From: JBBSUQ01 sp964389755
GTDB taxonomy: Bacteria > Bacteroidota > Bacteroidia > Flavobacteriales_D > Crocinitomicaceae
Assembly: GCA_964389755.1 (NCBI GenBank)
Contig: CAYMEW010000035.1
Span: 1 to 44,240, forward strand
Length of the DNA stretch: 44,240 nucleotides
Direction of reading: 5' to 3'
The notes under the pieces were generated by a model. It was not told the origin of the DNA and searched no databases. It worked only from the letters and a program-made list of their open reading frames with translations. Positions 41,832-44,240 of the stretch are shown here, piece after piece. Made by a program: the position numbers and the translations under genes. How positions within the stretch are numbered: position 1 is the first letter of the stretch; every line of letters starts with the position of its first letter.

Positions 41832-42889
41832 GTCCGGAGGAAATTCGTCGTATGCGCCTGGAAAGGCATTTTCCGGAAAGTGGTTTTGAAGATGCAGTAG
41901 CTGTTGTCCGCCACTTTGGCGCCATGCAGGCACAGGACCGTGCTATGGCTCAGTGGGCCGTCGGTTGCCGAAGCGGAAGCAACGCAGTACATGTGGCTGA
42001 GGCGCTCGATTCGGGAAAAATTCTGCGTACACATGTGCTCCGTCCGACCTGGCACCTCGTGCTACCGGAAGACTTTCACTGGATGCTCGAACTAACCGCG
42101 CCGCATGTTCACAGGCAAAATGCATCAATGGCACGCAAGCTCGGGATCGAAGCTGATACATTCTCCAGGAGTAGTGACCTCATCCTCGGTGCAATTGACG
42201 CGAAGGGACCACAAACGCGCAGCGAGTTGCGGGAAATGCTTGCGCAAAACGGGATTGAGACGGGCGAAGTCCACTCGATCCTGTTATTGATGCACGCGGA
42301 ATTGGAGCGACTGATCTGCAGTGGACCGGTGCGGGACAAGCAACAAACGTACGAACTGGTCGAAAGGCGTGTACCGAAAACGGCTTCCCTTCACCGGGAC
42401 GAAGCCCTGCGTGCACTTGCCATGCGGTATTTCTCCGCACACGGACCGGCTACGGTACCGGATTTTTCGTGGTGGTCCGGTCTCGGGCTAAATGACTGTA
42501 GAAAAGCAATTCAACTGTCAGAGGATCAAATTTTTTCCTTTCAAAACGAGGCAGGTGAATACTGGTGCTGCGAACCGTTAAAAACGGCTACGGAAACGGT
42601 TAGTTCACCTGACACGGGGCTCTTACTGCTGCCTGCTTTCGACGAATACCTGGTTGGTTACAAGGACCGTTCGGACGTGCTGGACACGAAGTTCAATGCG
42701 GAAGTGATCACGAAAAACGGCATTTTCCGTCCCGTCATCGTTCAGAACGGAAAAGTTACGGGAACCTGGAAAAAGGTGCGTTCAAAGCAGGAATTATCTG
42801 TTGAAGTAGCTTACTTTCTCCGAAAAGATATGGCAGGGAAGCGCTTGTTCCGGGAGGCCGAAAAAAAGCTACAGGACTTTAACGACTGA
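41828..42889 (+). CDS. AlkZ-like winged-helix DNA-binding protein
   Basis: This 353-residue protein belongs to the winged-helix family related to the DNA glycosylases AlkZ and YcaQ (HTH_42). Residues 31-43 (GAMQAQDRAMAQW) hold the Q-x-Q catalytic-type motif (Q34, Q36). LRTHVLRPTWHLVLPEDFHWML and HGPATVPDFSWWSGL are family blocks, and the C-terminal LLLPAFDEYLVGYKDRS is highly typical. Relatives unhook interstrand crosslinks or remove alkylated bases, so a DNA-repair role is plausible but not proven. It is the last gene of the propeller-HAD-AlkZ-like run, starting within the HAD stop codon. Confidence 0.88.
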   Translation: MSPEEIRRMRLERHFPESGFEDAVAVVRHFGAMQAQDRAMAQWAVGCRSGSNAVHVAEALDSGKILRTHVLRPTWHLVLPEDFHWMLELTAPHVHRQNASMARKLGIEADTFSRSSDLILGAIDAKGPQTRSELREMLAQNGIETGEVHSILLLMHAELERLICSGPVRDKQQTYELVERRVPKTASLHRDEALRALAMRYFSAHGPATVPDFSWWSGLGLNDCRKAIQLSEDQIFSFQNEAGEYWCCEPLKTATETVSSPDTGLLLLPAFDEYLVGYKDRSDVLDTKFNAEVITKNGIFRPVIVQNGKVTGTWKKVRSKQELSVEVAYFLRKDMAGKRLFREAEKKLQDFND

Positions 42890-42999
42890 GGCTTACTAAG
42901 AAGGCGAAGTTGTAATTGTTTATGGGTCTGTTTCACAGACTGTGCTTGCCAGGTCTGAACCCCCGATACAGGAAGCAAACCGTTTTCCACGAAAATAAA

Positions 43000-43031
43000 C
43001 AAGCGCCCTGTCCATGCGGAAAGAGCGCTTG
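43000..43031 (-). terminator. Terminator after the outer-membrane protein gene
   Basis: On the minus strand, 33 bases after the stop at 43065, CAAGCGC pairs with GCGCTTG (arms 43025-43031 and 43000-43006); TCC/GGA pairs inside the loop. TTTATTTT follows on the minus strand. On the plus strand the T-tract is poorer. Confidence 0.7.
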
Positions 43032-43064
43032 CTTCTTGCTTACTTACTATGTTACCTAACCAAA

Positions 43065-43871
43065 CTAAAAATTATACGATAAGCCGAATGTCAGTGGATA
43101 TACTTCCGTGGTTTTCGAGGTTTCGAAAAGCGGAATGAGTGAATAATTTGCGAATACTCCCCAGTTTGCGTACCCGAGGCGCACGGTACCATCTACCCGG
43201 AAAGCGCTCAAACCATAGGTTCCTTTATCCTTGCGTTTGAATTCGTTCCCATCTGCTTCACCCACGTATTTTGTTTTGGAACCGATGCGTACACTCCCGA
43301 TCACCCCTGCAGCGAGGTAAAAACTGCGGTCGGCATCGATGTTCGTGTTGAATTCGAGCAGAAGCGGTACGGTAAGGTAGGTCGCTTTGAGCTTGTTCTT
43401 GTCGTAACGGTATACGGTATCGATCTGGGCGTACACAGAGTCCGGTGTATCGTAAATGCGGTAATTGTTTTTCAGTGCGAATTGCTGGAAGCTGATCCCG
43501 AGGCCGGTGGTGATCCCGACGTATTCGTGTACGATCTGGAATTTGTGTTCGAAAATGTTCCAGTTCCAGCTAAGGCTGCGCGCCGGATCGTTCTCCCAGT
43601 AAGGATTGTTCGGGAATGAGGTTCCCATGGATGCGTTGGTGAGCATGTTGAATCCCATTTCGATACCTGCCCAGTGCGCTTCGCTTTTGCGTTTTTCGTC
43701 TTTGATCTCTACATCTACCGAATCGTTGCTGGTGATAGTGATCCGTTTCTTCCCGATCACGATGTGGGTGGTGTCCGGCGGATTGTTATCGATTTCAGTT
43801 ACTTCTACTTCCTGTGCCAGCAGGTTGATCCCGAAAAGGATATGAACCAAGAGTAAAATATATGCTTTCAT
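43065..43871 (-). CDS. Outer-membrane beta-barrel protein
   Basis: This 268-residue exported protein has a signal peptide MKAYILLLVHILFGINLLAQ. A short charged N-terminal section (EVEVTEIDNNPPDTTHIVIGKKRITI, SNDSVDVEIKDEKRKSEA) precedes amphipathic beta strands such as HWAGIEMGFNMLTNASMGT and YLTVPLLLEFNTN. It ends with LTFGLSYNF, whose terminal aromatic is typical of outer-membrane barrels. It resembles PorT-type small barrels of Bacteroidota (DUF2490 or OMP_b-brl group). Function unknown. It is monocistronic, with an AT-rich leader and a terminator downstream. The promoter was not identified with confidence; TAACTTTT at about 43967-43974 on the minus strand is a near match. Confidence 0.85.
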   Translation of the reverse strand: MKAYILLLVHILFGINLLAQEVEVTEIDNNPPDTTHIVIGKKRITITSNDSVDVEIKDEKRKSEAHWAGIEMGFNMLTNASMGTSFPNNPYWENDPARSLSWNWNIFEHKFQIVHEYVGITTGLGISFQQFALKNNYRIYDTPDSVYAQIDTVYRYDKNKLKATYLTVPLLLEFNTNIDADRSFYLAAGVIGSVRIGSKTKYVGEADGNEFKRKDKGTYGLSAFRVDGTVRLGYANWGVFANYSLIPLFETSKTTEVYPLTFGLSYNF

Positions 43872-44240
43872 GACTTTCTTTTTTTTGGTTTATTAATTCC
43901 TGTTATTTTTTCAATTGTTCTTTCGGCCTGTTTCGAACTGTTTTGCCTGTATGACCCGATAGGCATTTAAAAGTTACAGCGGACCGCAAAAAAAATCCTG
44001 ATTTTTCCTTTGTACAGAAGTTAAGTATTTGAGATTAAAACACTTGATCTTATTAAAATTCTTTCATGCAAATCGGCGTATGGAAACGGTTGGCGCCACA
44101 GCGTGAGCGTTTCGGGCCGACTTGGGAGTCATTCCGGGAAGTCGTTCGCCAAATCCGCGTTTGCCCCGTTACAGCTGTTCCGTTTTTAACACATCGTTTT
44201 ATATTCATACATTTCATACGGTATCTATGCGACATCTATG
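43872..44240. other. Non-coding right end of the window
   Basis: These 369 bases hold no convincing gene. A 60-codon minus-strand frame (44053-44235) is rich in Arg, Cys and Thr, lacks family features and runs through the terminal repeat, so it is rejected. The part next to 43871 is AT-rich and should be the leader of the outer-membrane protein gene. Around 44094-44150 is a GC-richer patch with short inverted repeats (GACTTGGGAGTC; CGACTT with AAGTCG) but no T-tract. The last 33 bases are the inverted repeat. Confidence 0.7.
44208..44240 (-). repeat. Right copy of the 33-base inverted repeat
   Basis: Reverse complement of these bases is identical to 71-103 at the left end. The window stops inside what is an array of 22-base units at the left end. 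Inward of 44208 the sequence diverges from the left array, so only one and a half units are present here. Confidence 0.9.

Noticed and set aside
42890..42999. Possible tRNA-like sequence with a GTCTG-TTTCA-CAGAC hairpin (42926-42940) and GGTCTGAACCCCC nearby
   Set aside because: No acceptor stem, T-arm consensus or correct arm spacing could be built on either strand; only one small hairpin is supported.
44053..44235. 60-codon minus-strand open frame at the right end
   Set aside because: Its composition is unlike neighbouring proteins, it has no recognisable motif, and its start lies in the inverted repeat.

Overview
The window is a stretch of chromosome from a member of the Bacteroidota, most likely a flavobacterium-like lineage. 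Direct signs are a type IX secretion (T9SS) C-terminal sorting domain at 34655-36358, many promoter -7 boxes of the Bacteroidota form TAnnTTTG a short distance upstream of start codons, almost no Shine-Dalgarno sequences, Bacteroidota-style lipoproteins, a fumarate-reductase-type SdhCAB, and a YtxJ-like bacilliredoxin. By eye G+C is near one half. Family-level placement is inference. No rRNA, tRNA, CRISPR array, insertion sequence or phage gene was seen. It reads as a core-genome segment with a few accessory pockets.

Layout. 1-192: non-coding, with three imperfect 22-base tandem units; part of this array recurs inverted at the very right end (44208-44240). 193-2160 (-): aspS plus a small membrane protein. 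2277-6564 (+): a polytopic membrane protein, purQ-purD and a CBS-domain hemolysin/CorC-type protein, then a small HTH regulator (6672-7022) behind stacked palindromes. 7046-9534 (-): pheS, ytxJ and a glutaminyl-cyclase-like propeller protein in one operon. 9793-10991 (+): three tandem paralogous small lipoproteins. 11133-11858 (-): PolB-like 3'-5' exonuclease, divergent from 11938-13934 (+): free-methionine-sulfoxide reductase and an Ig-like lipoprotein. 13982-16072 (+): yicC-gmk-nadD.

16074-29090 (-) is the largest block. It holds purH, mreB, then mreC-mreD-PBP2-rodA, the cell-elongation machine, followed by PBP1A, CoA-transferase subunit A, a GT-C-like membrane protein and CoA-transferase subunit B. 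A strong terminator after mreB has its T-tract running straight into the presumed mreC promoter box, so mreB and mreCD look separately controlled.

29250-34588 (+): an orphan OmpR-type response regulator, a dCMP-deaminase-family enzyme, a CtpA-type S41 protease, an unrecognised 510-residue single-span membrane protein, and tryptophan 2,3-dioxygenase behind a large AT-rich dyad. A bidirectional terminator separates this from 34655-36358 (-), a secreted PA-domain protein with a T9SS tail. 36523-40175 (-): sdhC-sdhA-sdhB with its own promoter and terminator. 40330-42889 (+): a secreted propeller-like protein, a HAD phosphatase and an AlkZ-like winged-helix protein, all overlapping. 43065-43871 (-): an outer-membrane barrel protein. 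43872-44240: non-coding, ending in the inverted repeat.

The points most worth a second look are the inverted 22-base repeat array at both ends, the scoA / GT-C / scoB sandwich at the tail of the elongation operon, the triplicated lipoproteins, the CtpA-linked unknown protein, the kynA dyad, and several start codons placed so close to promoter boxes that leaderless mRNAs are predicted. No clearly new multi-gene defence or biosynthetic system was found.
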